This document shows positions 1 through 8,525 of a stretch of DNA of 23,702 bases, one piece after another. The stretch comes from Chrysochromulina parva (Eukaryota > Haptophyta > Prymnesiales > Chrysochromulinaceae). Made by a program: the position numbers and the translations under genes. The stretch is from NCBI GenBank assembly GCA_002887195.1, contig PJAB01000566.1, forward strand, positions 1 through 23,702. The letters run 5' to 3'. The first letter of the stretch is position 1; the number at the start of each line of letters is the position of its first letter. The notes under the pieces were generated by a model, which was given only the letters and a program-made list of their open reading frames with translations, was not told the DNA's origin and did not search any database.

Positions 1-292
1 CAACGGGCTCTTCTCGATGGTCACGAAAGCTGATGAGTGGCTCAATCAAAAAGCGCACATCCGGGTGCGTAAGGCGACCATCGGCCAGCCCGACTATATT
101 TGGACTCCCGACATTACTGGAGTGAAAGCCTTGAACCTGCCCATTTATGACACGAACTTCCATTATGCCGAGGTGAACTTCAAGATGTTCGGCTGCTACG
201 AGTTCTCTGGCCAGGTGAAGAACTCGCACATCTCGGACCCCCCCCACGCGGTCGCGGACTCGCACCCTCTCGAGGGCACTTTCAACGCATGA
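1..292 (+). CDS. 3' end of an unidentified protein, possibly a BAHD/HXXXD-type acyltransferase
   Basis: The frame is open from base 2 to the TGA at 290-292, giving about 96 residues with the 5' part outside the window. The stretch ITGVKALNLPIYDTNFHYAE resembles the C-terminal region of HXXXD (BAHD-like) acyltransferases, where a segment of the type (N)xTSWxxLPIYDADFGWG lies about 50 residues before the end. Here the DFGWG-like position reads TNFHYA, so if the assignment is right the structural motif has diverged. The catalytic HXXXD would lie upstream and cannot be seen. The assignment rests on one short motif and its distance from the C terminus, so it is tentative; coding status is better supported than function. 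Confidence 0.4.
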   Translation, partial: NGLFSMVTKADEWLNQKAHIRVRKATIGQPDYIWTPDITGVKALNLPIYDTNFHYAEVNFKMFGCYEFSGQVKNSHISDPPHAVADSHPLEGTFNA

Positions 293-1063
293 GCTATCGA
301 TGCCGTAGGGAAGAGAAGAAAGGGCAGGGGGGAATGGGGGAGGCGCCGAAACGGAACCCCAACGGTCAACGCCAACGGCCTCTGGGGTGGGACTGAGGGC
401 GATACGAACCTACATGTTGGGTGTGTGCATGGGTGCAAGGAGCATGGGCACATGATCCTGGATGGATTGCTCCGGATCGCCGGAATGGTGTTGGTGAACC
501 CGTCCACTGTGCAATGCGAGCGTCTCATTCGCTCTCGCGTGGTACTGAAGTCACGCACGTCGTGAGGTGTGTCCGGCAGGCGGTGCCATGAGCACGGTGC
601 CCATCACGGCGCCTGTGGGAAACGATGGACGGCGCCGTGCTGGGCAGTAGCAGTCAGGGTGCATTCTGTTGCGCCGGCGCAAGCGGCGACGGGCGGTGCC
701 AGCGGTGAGGGCCACGCGCGCCGCGGCCGCGCGAGGGCTGGAGTCATGTATAGGTGCGTCGCCCAACCCTAGGTCGTCCGCGCGCGCTCTCCAAGGCGCT
801 CGCGTCGTGAGTGGTGTCCGGCGGGCGGTGCCACCATGTGCCATTCTGGCTACGGCTTTGCATCGGAGTCGGTTGTGATGGTGGAAAGTTCGGTGTGCGT
901 GTGTCGAGTTGGGTCTGTGCGGCGTGCCGCGTGTGGCCGTGGCGGAGATTGATACTTGTATCTCTCGGTTATCACAACGCGTCGTCGCGAGCAGCAGGTG
1001 CTCGTGAAAATTCAAATAACCCGGTCGCCCGTCGGAACCCAAAAATAAAAGACCCACGCAACC
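293..1063. other. Intergenic region: 3' flank of the first gene and upstream region of importin alpha
   Basis: No convincing gene was found in these 771 bases. Several long open frames, including a minus-strand one at 551-1522, lack recognisable protein features and overlap the well-supported importin exon. The last 100 bases before the importin ATG become A-rich around 1041-1050, consistent with a 5' UTR. An imperfect direct repeat lies at 558-587 and 803-832. No TATA box or other promoter element could be identified with confidence. Confidence 0.5.
558..832. repeat. Pair of imperfect ~30-bp direct repeats upstream of importin alpha
   Basis: The segment at 558-587 (CGTCGTGAG, then GTGTCCGGC, then GGCGGTGCCA) recurs at 803-832 with a few substitutions and a one-base length difference, 245 bp apart. 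Both copies are followed by an ATG-containing context. It could be an upstream regulatory duplication or a remnant of a segmental duplication; the sequence does not decide. Confidence 0.5.
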
Positions 1064-3880
1064 ATGCCCATGTTCGAGCGCAAAGCGGTCAAGGCTGGCC
1101 TGGACAAGGACGACTGCCGCAAGAACCGCAACCAGCAGAAGGTTGAGCTGCGCAAGGCCAAGAAGGAGGAGGGCCTGATGAAGCGCCGGAACATGGCCGA
1201 CGTCTGCGTCGAGATCGAGGCGCCGGTGGAGGTGGAGGTTGCGTCCTCGATCTCGCAGCAGGCAGCCATCGTGCTCGGCTTCGTCCAGCGCAATGGCCCG
1301 GCCGAAGAGTTCGACGACGCCTTCGGGGCCACCAAGTGGCTGCGGAAGAAGCTCTCGCTCGCGCGCAACCCGCCGATTGATGACGTGATCCAGGCGGGCC
1401 TCGTGCCTGCCTTCGTGACAATGCTCGCTCACCCCGAGTCGACGATGCAGTTCGAGGCCGCGTGGTGCCTGACCAATATTGCGAGCGGCACGAGCAAGCA
1501 GTGCGAGGTCGTCGTCTCCCACGGCGGAGTGCCCCCGCTCATCGGCCTGCTGTCATCGCCGAGCATCGACGTGTGCGAGCAGTGCGTCTGGGCGCTCGGC
1601 AACATTGCCGGCGACTGCCCTGCGATGCGCGACCTCGTCCTCCAGAACGGCGCCACCGACAAGCTCGTCAAGCTCATCGAGGTGCGTGCGCGCCGGCGAC
1701 ATGCCGTCCTAGCAGCCCTCTCATGCCGGCCCCATCCCTTTCCTCCATCTACTCCTTCCCTTCCCCACACGCCCCGACTTCCCCTTCCCCACCCGCCCCG
1801 GCTTCCCTATCCTTGCCCGGCCCATCCCTTTCCCCGCCTTGCCTTTGATGTACGCAACGCCATTACTATCTGACGCCTCGTCACGGTGGCTCACGGTGGA
1901 GAAGAAACCCAGTTGTGTCTGAGGCCTCCATGCTAATCCCCATCGCCCCAGACACCCTCCCTATCCTTCCGCCGCATCTCCGCCCGATCTCCGCCCGATC
2001 TCCGCCCGACGTGTGCCTCGCCCCTTACTGATCGCCCATGACGACACGCGTCTCTCGTGCACAGGCGACCGCGTTGATGGGTCAAATGGGCCCCCTTCGC
2101 AATGCTGTGTGGGCGCTCTCCAACTTGATGCGCGGGAAGCCGCAGCCGTCGGCAGCCCATGTGACATCGGTGCTGCCCACCCTCGGTGCGAGCACACGAA
2201 CACGCACTTACTCCCTTCCCTGTCCTTGTGTCCTCTTCTCTCCTCTTCTCTCCTCTTGCCTTTTTGCTAACCGCGTGAGAGTGGCGTCGACCTCTTCGGT
2301 GGCCGATTTCGTCAACTTCATCCGGCCTTCTCGCAGCCAAGCTCCTGCTGCTGCACGACGAGGAGGTCCTCATGGACACGTGCTGGGCGCTCTCGTACAT
2401 CTCCGACGGCGGAGACGATCGCATCGACCTCGTGGTGCATGCTGGCGTCGTGCCGGCGCTCATGACGGTCCTCAGAGAGAAGGCGGAGAACAAGACGCGG
2501 ACTCCCGCGCTGCGGACGCTGTGCAACATCCTCACTGGCTCGCACATGGCTACCCAGGTGCGCGCATGCTGATTGCGAATGAGTGCCACGCTGATTACTC
2601 GCACATGGCTACCAAGGTGCGTGCACGCTGATGGCCACCGATTGCGACTGAGTGCCACGTCCTCTCAAGTGCCACGTCCTCTCACTCCGGCTACGCCCAT
2701 GGCCCCCAGGTCGTCATCGACGCTGGCATTCTGGAGGTGTTGCCCGAGGCGATCAAGTCCACCAAGGCACAGACACGCAAGGAGGTATGCGCATGCTGAT
2801 GGATCCTGATTTCGACAGGGTGCCGAGGAAGCTAACCACGCGCGCACACGCCAGCCATCGAAAAGGGGAGCCAGTGATGATTACATATCGATCGAGACTC
2901 AACATAGATGGTCGATCACAACCACATGAGATTTCACGGAGGCTCCCCTCAGGCCAAGGCCTAGGCGCTTGCTGCCTTGTGCACACTGCCGCCACTGATG
3001 ATGTGATGATAATGGTTGATGATGATGTGATGATGATGATGCATGCTGAGTTGCCTCGCTGATCGATGATGGCCTCACCTCACCTCTCGTTGCATCAGGC
3101 ATGCTGGGCGATCTCCAACGTGGCTGCGGGCACCAGTGATCAGGTGGACCTCGTGATGCGCAGCCCGCTGCTCGCGAACGTGGTCGACCGACTCGCTAAT
3201 GACGATTTCGAGGTGCGAAAGGAGGCCGCGTGGGTCATCGCCAACATCTTGCACTCGTTCTCGTCCGATCCGACCAACACGCACTGCGCGATGCGTGCAA
3301 GCACACTGGTGCAGTTGGGCGCAATCCCGCCGATGGTGAGCATGCTATGCTGAGTGCCTTCTGGGTGCATTCTAAGTGATTAGCACGTGCATGCGTGCTG
3401 AGCTGAGGTCCCTCCTCCCTCCCCGTTGCCTCACTGATCACAGGTGGCCATGCTCAGCGTCAACGACGCAGCGATGCAGAAGCTCATGCTCGAGGCCCTT
3501 GGTTCGCTGCTTGGCGCGGGCGAGCTGTTGGGCGCCTCCAAGGGCGTCAACCCCTTCCTTGTGCCTTTTGACGAAGCGGAGGGCATCGACAAGCTCGAGA
3601 CGCTTCAGGTGCATGCACGCTGATGGCGAGTGATGGCCGCGTGATTGCCGCGTGGAGTGTCATCACCACTGATTGCCGAATGTAATCACCACAGGAGCAC
3701 TCCAACGAGGAGATTTACCAGAAGGCGATCTCGCTGCTCGAAAAGTACTTTGGAGAGGAGGGGGACGAGGACGAGAACCTGCTGCCCAACGTGGCCAACG
3801 GCGGCTTCGCTTTTGGCGGTAATGCGCCCGCGGTCGTCGGTGGCTTCAACTTTGGCGCCTCGCCCATTGACGTCATGTAG
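1064..3880 (+). CDS. Importin subunit alpha (karyopherin alpha), seven exons
   Basis: Nuclear import adaptor that binds cargo NLS peptides through armadillo repeats and importin beta through its N-terminal IBB domain. Exons inferred from homology and GT-AG borders: 1064-1681, 2065-2185, 2337-2557, 2710-2784, 3099-3335, 3444-3608, 3695-3880. All join in frame to 540 residues, the usual family length. Residues 1-45 are a basic IBB ([20 protein letters not shown], then LRKAKKEE). ARM repeats carry the hallmark W/N ladder: [68 protein letters not shown]. The C terminus has an acidic patch and ends near [11 protein letters not shown]. Intron 2 splits an Ala codon (phase 1); the others are phase 0. 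The start has an A-rich leader and ACC before ATG. Introns 3-6 share GCATGCTGAT-like sequence close behind the donor. Identity is secure; exon ends are very likely. Confidence 0.95.
1682..2064 (+). other. Importin alpha intron 1, pyrimidine-rich with short repeats
   Basis: This 383-bp phase-0 intron begins GTGCGTGCG and ends CACAG. Bases about 1725-1845 are strongly C/T-rich on the coding strand (repeated CCCATCCCTTTCC-like runs). Just before the acceptor, 1975-2010 holds three tandem copies of an 11-bp unit (ATCTCCGCCCG). Several spurious open frames cover it. Confidence 0.75.
2539..2656 (+). repeat. Tandem duplication across the exon 3/intron 3 junction of importin alpha
   Basis: The sequence from 2539 (CTCGCACATGGCTACCCAG followed by the donor GTGCG and about 40 bases of intron) is repeated from 2598 as CTCGCACATGGCTACCAAG plus GTGCG. 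The second copy includes an extra ~10 bp. The first junction keeps the reading frame and is taken as the true donor at 2558; the second, at about 2617, is a decoy within the intron (2558-2709). Confidence 0.8.
2995..3044 (+). repeat. GATGAT microsatellite in importin alpha intron 4
   Basis: A low-complexity run of GATGAT/GTGATGAT repeats lies in intron 4 (2785-3098), followed by GCATGCTGAG. The same GCATGCTG word occurs at the intron start (2791) and again at the start of exon 5 (3099). Confidence 0.75.
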
Positions 3881-4706
3881 AGAGGCGGCGCGGCGGCTCA
3901 CGCTCGTTATGCAGGCGTAGGCAGGCATGCAGCCGGAGCGTCTTTCTCGAGAAGGAGGGACGGATGGAGGGAAGATGCGTCGAGGCGCTGGAGGCTGCGT
4001 CAGCTTGCCCCGGAGGGAAATGACCCTCTGGACGCGATGCGGTGCGCCCAAGCGGCGACGGCACGTATGGCTAAGGGTTTGTCGGTTGGGGGCCCGGGTG
4101 ACTCCGAGGACAACTGTGTGGAACGGAATGCGATCCGAACGATCCGAGTAGGAGAGATGGAGAGTGGCAGTTACAGAGCGGAGCAGAGACGAGCGTGGTA
4201 AGAAACGTACACCACGCGGTTCTACACAGTCGTGAGGTTAGATTTTCACCGCGTTTCAGGCGCGACCTCACGGCTTCCTAGACGGCGTTCCGTATCCGCC
4301 CGACGCAGGACCGGCACGGCCGATGGGCACCCAGGGCACGGCGCGCGGCGGGCGCGGCAGGGCCCGGCCCCAGCGAGAAACCCAAAAAGCCAACGCAATA
4401 CCGATGGCGCTGTGCCTCCCGCCAAAGGCCGGGCGGCATAACCGGCGGCACGAACCATAAGCAATTATGTACGGGACCACGCCCGGGATGTAAGATGACG
4501 TTGACGAACCGCTGCAGCCGCCGAGGCGCGGCGAGAGAACCGTCTACCGTGCAAAAAAGCAGAATCGTAGTCAAAGATACAAAGTCATCGACAAAGTGAC
4601 CGAGCGGACAGACTGCGCCCCGTGCCGTGCCAGCCTCGTGCCAGCACCCACATTGCCAGTCGTCTCGCTGGTGCCCTGGTCGCTGGCGGAAGTTGTTCGC
4701 CGTGGG
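3881..4706. other. Intergenic region between convergent importin alpha and cyclophilin genes
   Basis: These 826 bases lie between two 3' ends. No open frame shows protein-family features and no tRNA-like or rRNA-like sequence was recognised. A short inverted repeat (GTGAGGT at about 4214, ACCTCAC at about 4264) could form a stem, but nothing shows that it is functional. Confidence 0.5.
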
Positions 4707-5438
4707 TCAGCTTGTTGAGAGAGAGGCGTCCTCGATGAGAGACAGCTGTGGGAAAACTTCGTCGAGATACTCCTCGCAGTAGTAGGCAGCCTTGGGCTGG
4801 CTCACCTGCGACTCTGCTCGCAGCCTCGAAAGGTGTTCCATCCCGCTCACCACGCGTGCAAACGGCGTGAAGTTCTGGTTGTCGAGGAAATTGGGCAGCC
4901 CGCCGTTATCGGCCAGGTTGATGAAGACCTGCGTCTGGCGCGTGCCCGGCTGGCTGGCCTGTGCAAACGAGACTGTGCCTTTCGTGTTCGACTGGCGACG
5001 CTTCTCGTCCGGCAAACGTTTGCACGTGGCGCATAGCCACTCTTGGTTGAGTTCTCTAGAGGTCGAGATGCCAAATTGTGCGATGGCGAGATCTCCGGGC
5101 AGGAAGCCAGGGAGCACGCGGTGGAAGCGGCTGCGCGTGTAGAAGCCCAGCTCAACCAGCTCCTTGAAGCGCGCTGCTGCGAGCGGCGCCCAGTCGGGCA
5201 GCACCTCGAGGGTGACCCGGCCCTCAGCCTTTGTTTGCCTGTCGAGCAGCACGGTCAGAGCCACTCGGAACGGAGGCTCCTCCGCCTTGGCGCAACTGCC
5301 TGCAATTAGTGCGGCAGTACCGCCTAGTACCGCATCGCGCCGTACGAATTGCAGGCAATTGCGTGTCGAGAGCTGTGGCGGCGTGAGTAATAATGCCATG
5401 ACACTCACGATGAAGGCCGAAGACATTCCGCAAGTCAA
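4707..5438 (-). CDS. Cyclophilin-type peptidyl-prolyl isomerase, predicted thylakoid lumen
   Basis: Intronless, 243 residues. The N terminus is tripartite: a hydrophobic signal peptide (about residues 7-20, FIVSVMALLLTPP), a short transit-like stretch with Phe31, then a twin-arginine segment (RRDAVLGGTAALIAG, residues 33-47) ending AKA before EEPP, as in TAT-imported lumen proteins. The cyclophilin domain follows: FHRVLPGF (105-112), QFGIS, SNTKGTVSFAQA, QVFINLADN, FTPFARVVSGM. Arg of FHR, Phe of PGF and Phe of FIN are kept. The usual Trp and His of the proline pocket are not evident in NGGLPNFLDNQNFTPF, and about seven residues (LPGDLAI) are inserted between PGF and QFGIS, so isomerase activity may be altered. 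It is divergent from the trehalase with 121 bp between starts. Family is certain; lumen location is inferred. Confidence 0.9.
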   Translation of the reverse strand: MTCGMSSAFIVSVMALLLTPPQLSTRNCLQFVRRDAVLGGTAALIAGSCAKAEEPPFRVALTVLLDRQTKAEGRVTLEVLPDWAPLAAARFKELVELGFYTRSRFHRVLPGFLPGDLAIAQFGISTSRELNQEWLCATCKRLPDEKRRQSNTKGTVSFAQASQPGTRQTQVFINLADNGGLPNFLDNQNFTPFARVVSGMEHLSRLRAESQVSQPKAAYYCEEYLDEVFPQLSLIEDASLSTS

Positions 5439-5559
5439 TGTGAGAATTCACAAATGAAGCGTAGGAAGCCGAGCGTGCCTCCAACGAGGGGTCGGCTCAG
5501 GGTCCCGTAGATTCAAATTCACGACATCAGGCGACAGAAGCTCCCAGCGTGAAAAACAC
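5439..5559. promoter_or_regulatory. Short divergent intergenic region, presumed shared promoter
   Basis: Only 121 bp separate the start codons of the cyclophilin (-) and trehalase (+) genes, so both promoters or 5' UTRs must lie here or overlap the genes. No TATA box or known motif is evident; the call rests on position alone. Confidence 0.35.
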
Positions 5560-7611
5560 ATGCTCGCGGGGCTGATAGCAGTGGCAGCAGCGGCTGGCAC
5601 CAGCGCTGGTGCTGCTGGTTCCAGCGCTGGTGCTCCTCGTGAGATCTGGTGCTCTGGTCCAATCCTCGAAGCAGTCCAGAGCGCTCGCCTCTTCCCGGAC
5701 TCCAAGACTTTTGTCGACTCGCCGCTGCTCGTCCCGCCCGACGAGTGTTGGCATCGCTGGGACGCGCTGCCGCAGCCAGTGCCGCGCGACGCGCTTGCTG
5801 CGTTCGTCGAGGCCACGTTTGGGCCTCCCGGGCACGACCTGGTCGAGTGGACGCCGCCCGACCACAATCAGTCGCCGGCGCTCCTCGCGCGGCTGCCGGC
5901 CGGCACAGTGCAGGACTGGGCGGCGGCGCTCAACAACCTGTGGCCGGTGCTCGGTCGGCGCCTGAGCGAGGCAACACTCGCACACCCCGAGCGCACGACG
6001 CTGCTCCCGGTGCACCACGGCTTCATCGTGCCTGGCGGCCGCTTCCGCGAGCTCTATTATTGGGACACGTATTGGATCGTGCTAGGGCTGCTGGCGGTCG
6101 GCATGCGCCAAACGGCGGCCTCGGTGGTATCCAATCTGCTCGACACGGCGCGTGTGCACGGCTTCGTGCCCAACGGGCTGCGCCGCTACTACCTCAACCG
6201 CTCGCAGCCGCCGCTCCTCGCCCAGATGGTGAGCGCCGTGGTGAGCGCGGCGGAGGCGGCGGAGGCGGCGGAGGCGGCGGAGGCAGCGGAGGCGTTGCTT
6301 GAGACGGCCCTGCCTGTCTTGGATGCCGAGTATTGCTGGTGGATGCGCGAAGGCACATACGGCAGCGCGGTGCGCCTTGCACCGCACGACGGCCGACCCG
6401 CCGCCATTCTGAACCGATACGTGGTCGACACCGATCAGCCACGACCCGAGTCCTGGAGTGAGGACGTGGCGACGGCGGCGGCGCTGCCGGAGGCGCAGAG
6501 GGGCCATCTCTATGCTGAGCTCTCGGCGGGTGCGGAGACGGGATGGGACTACTCGTCGCGATGGCTTGGTGGCAATCCGAATCGCCATCCGAGTTTGGAT
6601 CCTTCTTTGGATCCGTTTCGGGAGGGGCAGACTTCCAAATTAGGGTTGGACGGCTGTGCGCCGCTGTGCACCATTCGAACCTCCGCCATCCTTCCCGTCG
6701 AGCTCAATAGCATCCTGTACCGCAACGAGCGCACCCTCGCTGATCTACACCGCCGGCGGGCGCAGACGTTGCGTCGTCGGCATCCCGCCACCACTGAGCA
6801 GACGTTGCGTCGAGGTGCCGCCACGACGACCAGCGGCGATGTCGCGACCGACGCCGCGACCGACGCCGCCGCCGCCGCCGCCGTCGCCGGCGACGCGGCG
6901 GGTGCAGTTGCAGCGACGGCGGCCGAGGCGGCGGCTGCGGCGGTCGCGGCTGACGAGGCTGAGATCGCGGCTGACGAGGCTGAGATCGCGGCTGACGAGG
7001 CTGAGATCGCGGCTGACGAGGCTGAGATCGCGGCTGATGAGGCTGAGATGACGCTGGCCTCGAACTACACAGCCGCCGCCGCCGCACGCCGTGCCGCCAT
7101 GCAGAGCTGGATGTGGGCCGAGGGCTTGGGCTACTGGAACGACGTTGAGTGGGCCTCTGCCATGCCCCTCGCGCGCGAGAGTGCTGCCTCCTACATGCCG
7201 CTGTGGGCGGGCGCCCACGACGGTGCTCAGGCCGAGCGGGCAGTTGCGGCACTCGGTGCGAGCACGTTGCTGCAGCCGGGCGGCGTCGCGACCACACTGA
7301 TCTCCACAGGGCAACAGTGGGACTGGCCAAATGCGTGGCCTCCGCTACAGCAGATGCTCGTCGAAGGTTTAGGCGCATGCGGAGCACCCGGAGGGAAGGC
7401 GCTCGCAAATCGCCTCGCCTCGAGCTGGCTCAACTCCACCCTTCTCGGCTGGACGCGCGACGGCGTCATGTACGAGAAGATGGACGCATCGCGCCCTGGC
7501 GAGCGCGGCGGCGGCGGCGAGTACACGCCGCAGGAGGGCTTCGGATGGAGTAACGGCGTCGTACTTTGGCTGCTGGCGCAGGGCTACCTGCCGGGAGTCA
7601 CTCGCGAGTGA
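5560..7611 (+). CDS. Alpha,alpha-trehalase, glycoside hydrolase family 37
   Basis: Hydrolyses trehalose to two glucose molecules. Intronless, 683 residues. It starts with an Ala-rich hydrophobic leader (1-25), probably a signal peptide. The GH37 start region IWCSGPILEAVQ and DSKTFVDSPL (about 29-56) is followed by signature 1, PGGRFRELYYWDTYW (158-172), and YYLNRSQPPLL. ETGWDYSSRW follows with the likely catalytic acid Asp330. Signature 2, QWDWPNAWPPLQ, starts at 586, and GGGGEYTPQEGFGWSNGV carries the likely general base Glu654. Both catalytic positions are intact. Two low-complexity insertions are in frame: an Ala-Glu run near 230-245, and five tandem AADEAEI heptads (463-497) preceded by an Ala-rich tract. 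They make the protein longer than typical 550-600 residue enzymes. Identity is secure. Confidence 0.95.
   Translation: MLAGLIAVAAAAGTSAGAAGSSAGAPREIWCSGPILEAVQSARLFPDSKTFVDSPLLVPPDECWHRWDALPQPVPRDALAAFVEATFGPPGHDLVEWTPPDHNQSPALLARLPAGTVQDWAAALNNLWPVLGRRLSEATLAHPERTTLLPVHHGFIVPGGRFRELYYWDTYWIVLGLLAVGMRQTAASVVSNLLDTARVHGFVPNGLRRYYLNRSQPPLLAQMVSAVVSAAEAAEAAEAAEAAEALLETALPVLDAEYCWWMREGTYGSAVRLAPHDGRPAAILNRYVVDTDQPRPESWSEDVATAAALPEAQRGHLYAELSAGAETGWDYSSRWLGGNPNRHPSLDPSLDPFREGQTSKLGLDGCAPLCTIRTSAILPVELNSILYRNERTLADLHRRRAQTLRRRHPATTEQTLRRGAATTTSGDVATDAATDAAAAAAVAGDAAGAVAATAAEAAAAAVAADEAEIAADEAEIAADEAEIAADEAEIAADEAEMTLASNYTAAAAARRAAMQSWMWAEGLGYWNDVEWASAMPLARESAASYMPLWAGAHDGAQAERAVAALGASTLLQPGGVATTLISTGQQWDWPNAWPPLQQMLVEGLGACGAPGGKALANRLASSWLNSTLLGWTRDGVMYEKMDASRPGERGGGGEYTPQEGFGWSNGVVLWLLAQGYLPGVTRE
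6247..6294 (+). repeat. 9-bp in-frame tandem repeat in trehalase (Ala-Ala-Glu)
   Basis: About five copies of GCGGAGGCG encode an AEAAEAAEAA run between the conserved YYLNRSQPPLL motif and the next conserved block. It is codon-level slippage that preserves the frame. Confidence 0.85.
6946..7050 (+). repeat. Five tandem 21-bp units in trehalase encoding AADEAEI
   Basis: Units at 6946, 6967, 6988, 7009 and 7030 are nearly identical; the last differs by a T in GATGAG and ends ATG instead of ATC. Each encodes the heptad AADEAEI, giving a strongly acidic, helix-favouring insert of 35 residues at 463-497. It follows a GCC/GCG-rich alanine tract (about 6850-6945). Confidence 0.95.
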
Positions 7612-8063
7612 CGCTACGTTGTAGCCCCTGCTGAGCGCATACCGATACGGCTTCGCAGACACGCCACACGGTCGCCAACCGCCCACGGCCCCAAAGCGCT
7701 CCGCCGTCTCGCCCGGCTCGCCCGGCCGGCGCAGGGGATTACCGAACGGTTGTCATGCAACCGTGTACATTCTAAAAAGACCCTCTTCAGTGTACCAAAG
7801 TCCAGGTCTAAACTATGAAAGCCACATTGCTTGTCAGTACGGTGACTCGACACTCGATCCGCCTGCCGCGATTCTTCTATACTCTAACAACCTAGACCCT
7901 CAAAAAGCAGTGTGACAGAGGGTGTGAAGCAGCACATCACCCACTGCCCGCGGCCTTGAGTAATTATTTGTCCACGGCGGCACCCGCCCGTGCACTCGCA
8001 ACGGATTGCACCGTTTCCCAAGATTAGCACGAGCGCTTGTCTGCAGGTGCCACGTGCGGTGCA
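7612..8063. other. Intergenic region between convergent trehalase and PDZ genes
   Basis: These 452 bases are less GC-rich than the genes, with an AT-rich patch around 7765-7910, as expected for 3' UTRs. No coding frame or structured RNA was recognised. Confidence 0.5.
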
Positions 8064-8384
8064 TCAACCAAACCCAGCGGTTTTAAAGGTGAGCTGGCAG
8101 TACTTCATCTCGCGAACCATCTGCAGCGAGGCCTGGTAGTTGTGCGCGCCCACGACGACCTCCGCCCCCGGATCTGACTCGGGCTTCTTTTTATCCAGGT
8201 CCATCACGCTGTGCAAGATGTCGCCCACCTGCACGCCCGCCTTGCTTGCCTCGCTGCCCGGATCCAGCTTTGTCACCTTGATCATCTGTGTCTGATCCAT
8301 CGTGAAGTAGATTCCATACCCAGCGGCGCCCTTGTGCACGCGAATCGCGATGTCGTATGCTGGCTCGGCCTCGGCTTCAGCCAT
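8064..8384 (-). CDS. Small single-PDZ-domain protein
   Basis: 106 residues, intronless. After an acidic N terminus (MAEAEAEP), nearly the whole protein is one PDZ fold: GYGIYF (about residues 22-27) stands for the carboxylate-binding GLGF loop, followed by IKVTKLDPGSEASKAGVQVGDIL, the conserved alpha-A/beta-D region, and YQASLQMVREMKYCQLTF for helix alpha-B and the last strand. No signal peptide or membrane segment is visible, so it is probably cytosolic and acts as a peptide-binding adaptor; its partner is unknown. It is head to head with the OTU1 gene, 141 bp apart. Confidence 0.85.
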   Translation of the reverse strand: MAEAEAEPAYDIAIRVHKGAAGYGIYFTMDQTQMIKVTKLDPGSEASKAGVQVGDILHSVMDLDKKKPESDPGAEVVVGAHNYQASLQMVREMKYCQLTFKTAGFG

Positions 8385-8525
8385 GTGTTCGAACGGCCAC
8401 CCAGTGGATGCCTACCGAGAGTTGGAAGTTTGCCGTTGATCAGAACGGCGCTTTGCGTTCGCAATGCTCGGGTTAGATTCTCCATACAGTTTCGATGCCA
8501 AACATGGATTCTTTCGAAATCGCCG
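8385..8525. promoter_or_regulatory. Short divergent intergenic region between PDZ and OTU1 genes
   Basis: 141 bp separate the two start codons. An open frame runs through it on the plus strand, upstream of the chosen OTU1 start, but carries no conserved sequence. Promoter status is inferred from position only. Confidence 0.3.

Noticed and set aside
551..1522. Minus-strand open frame of 323 codons
   Set aside because: It overlaps importin alpha exon 1 on the opposite strand, is Arg/His-rich without motifs and is explained by GC-rich antisense codon structure.
4071..4574. Possible structured RNA in the importin-cyclophilin gap
   Set aside because: Only a 7-bp stem was found; no tRNA, snRNA or riboswitch pattern could be recognised.
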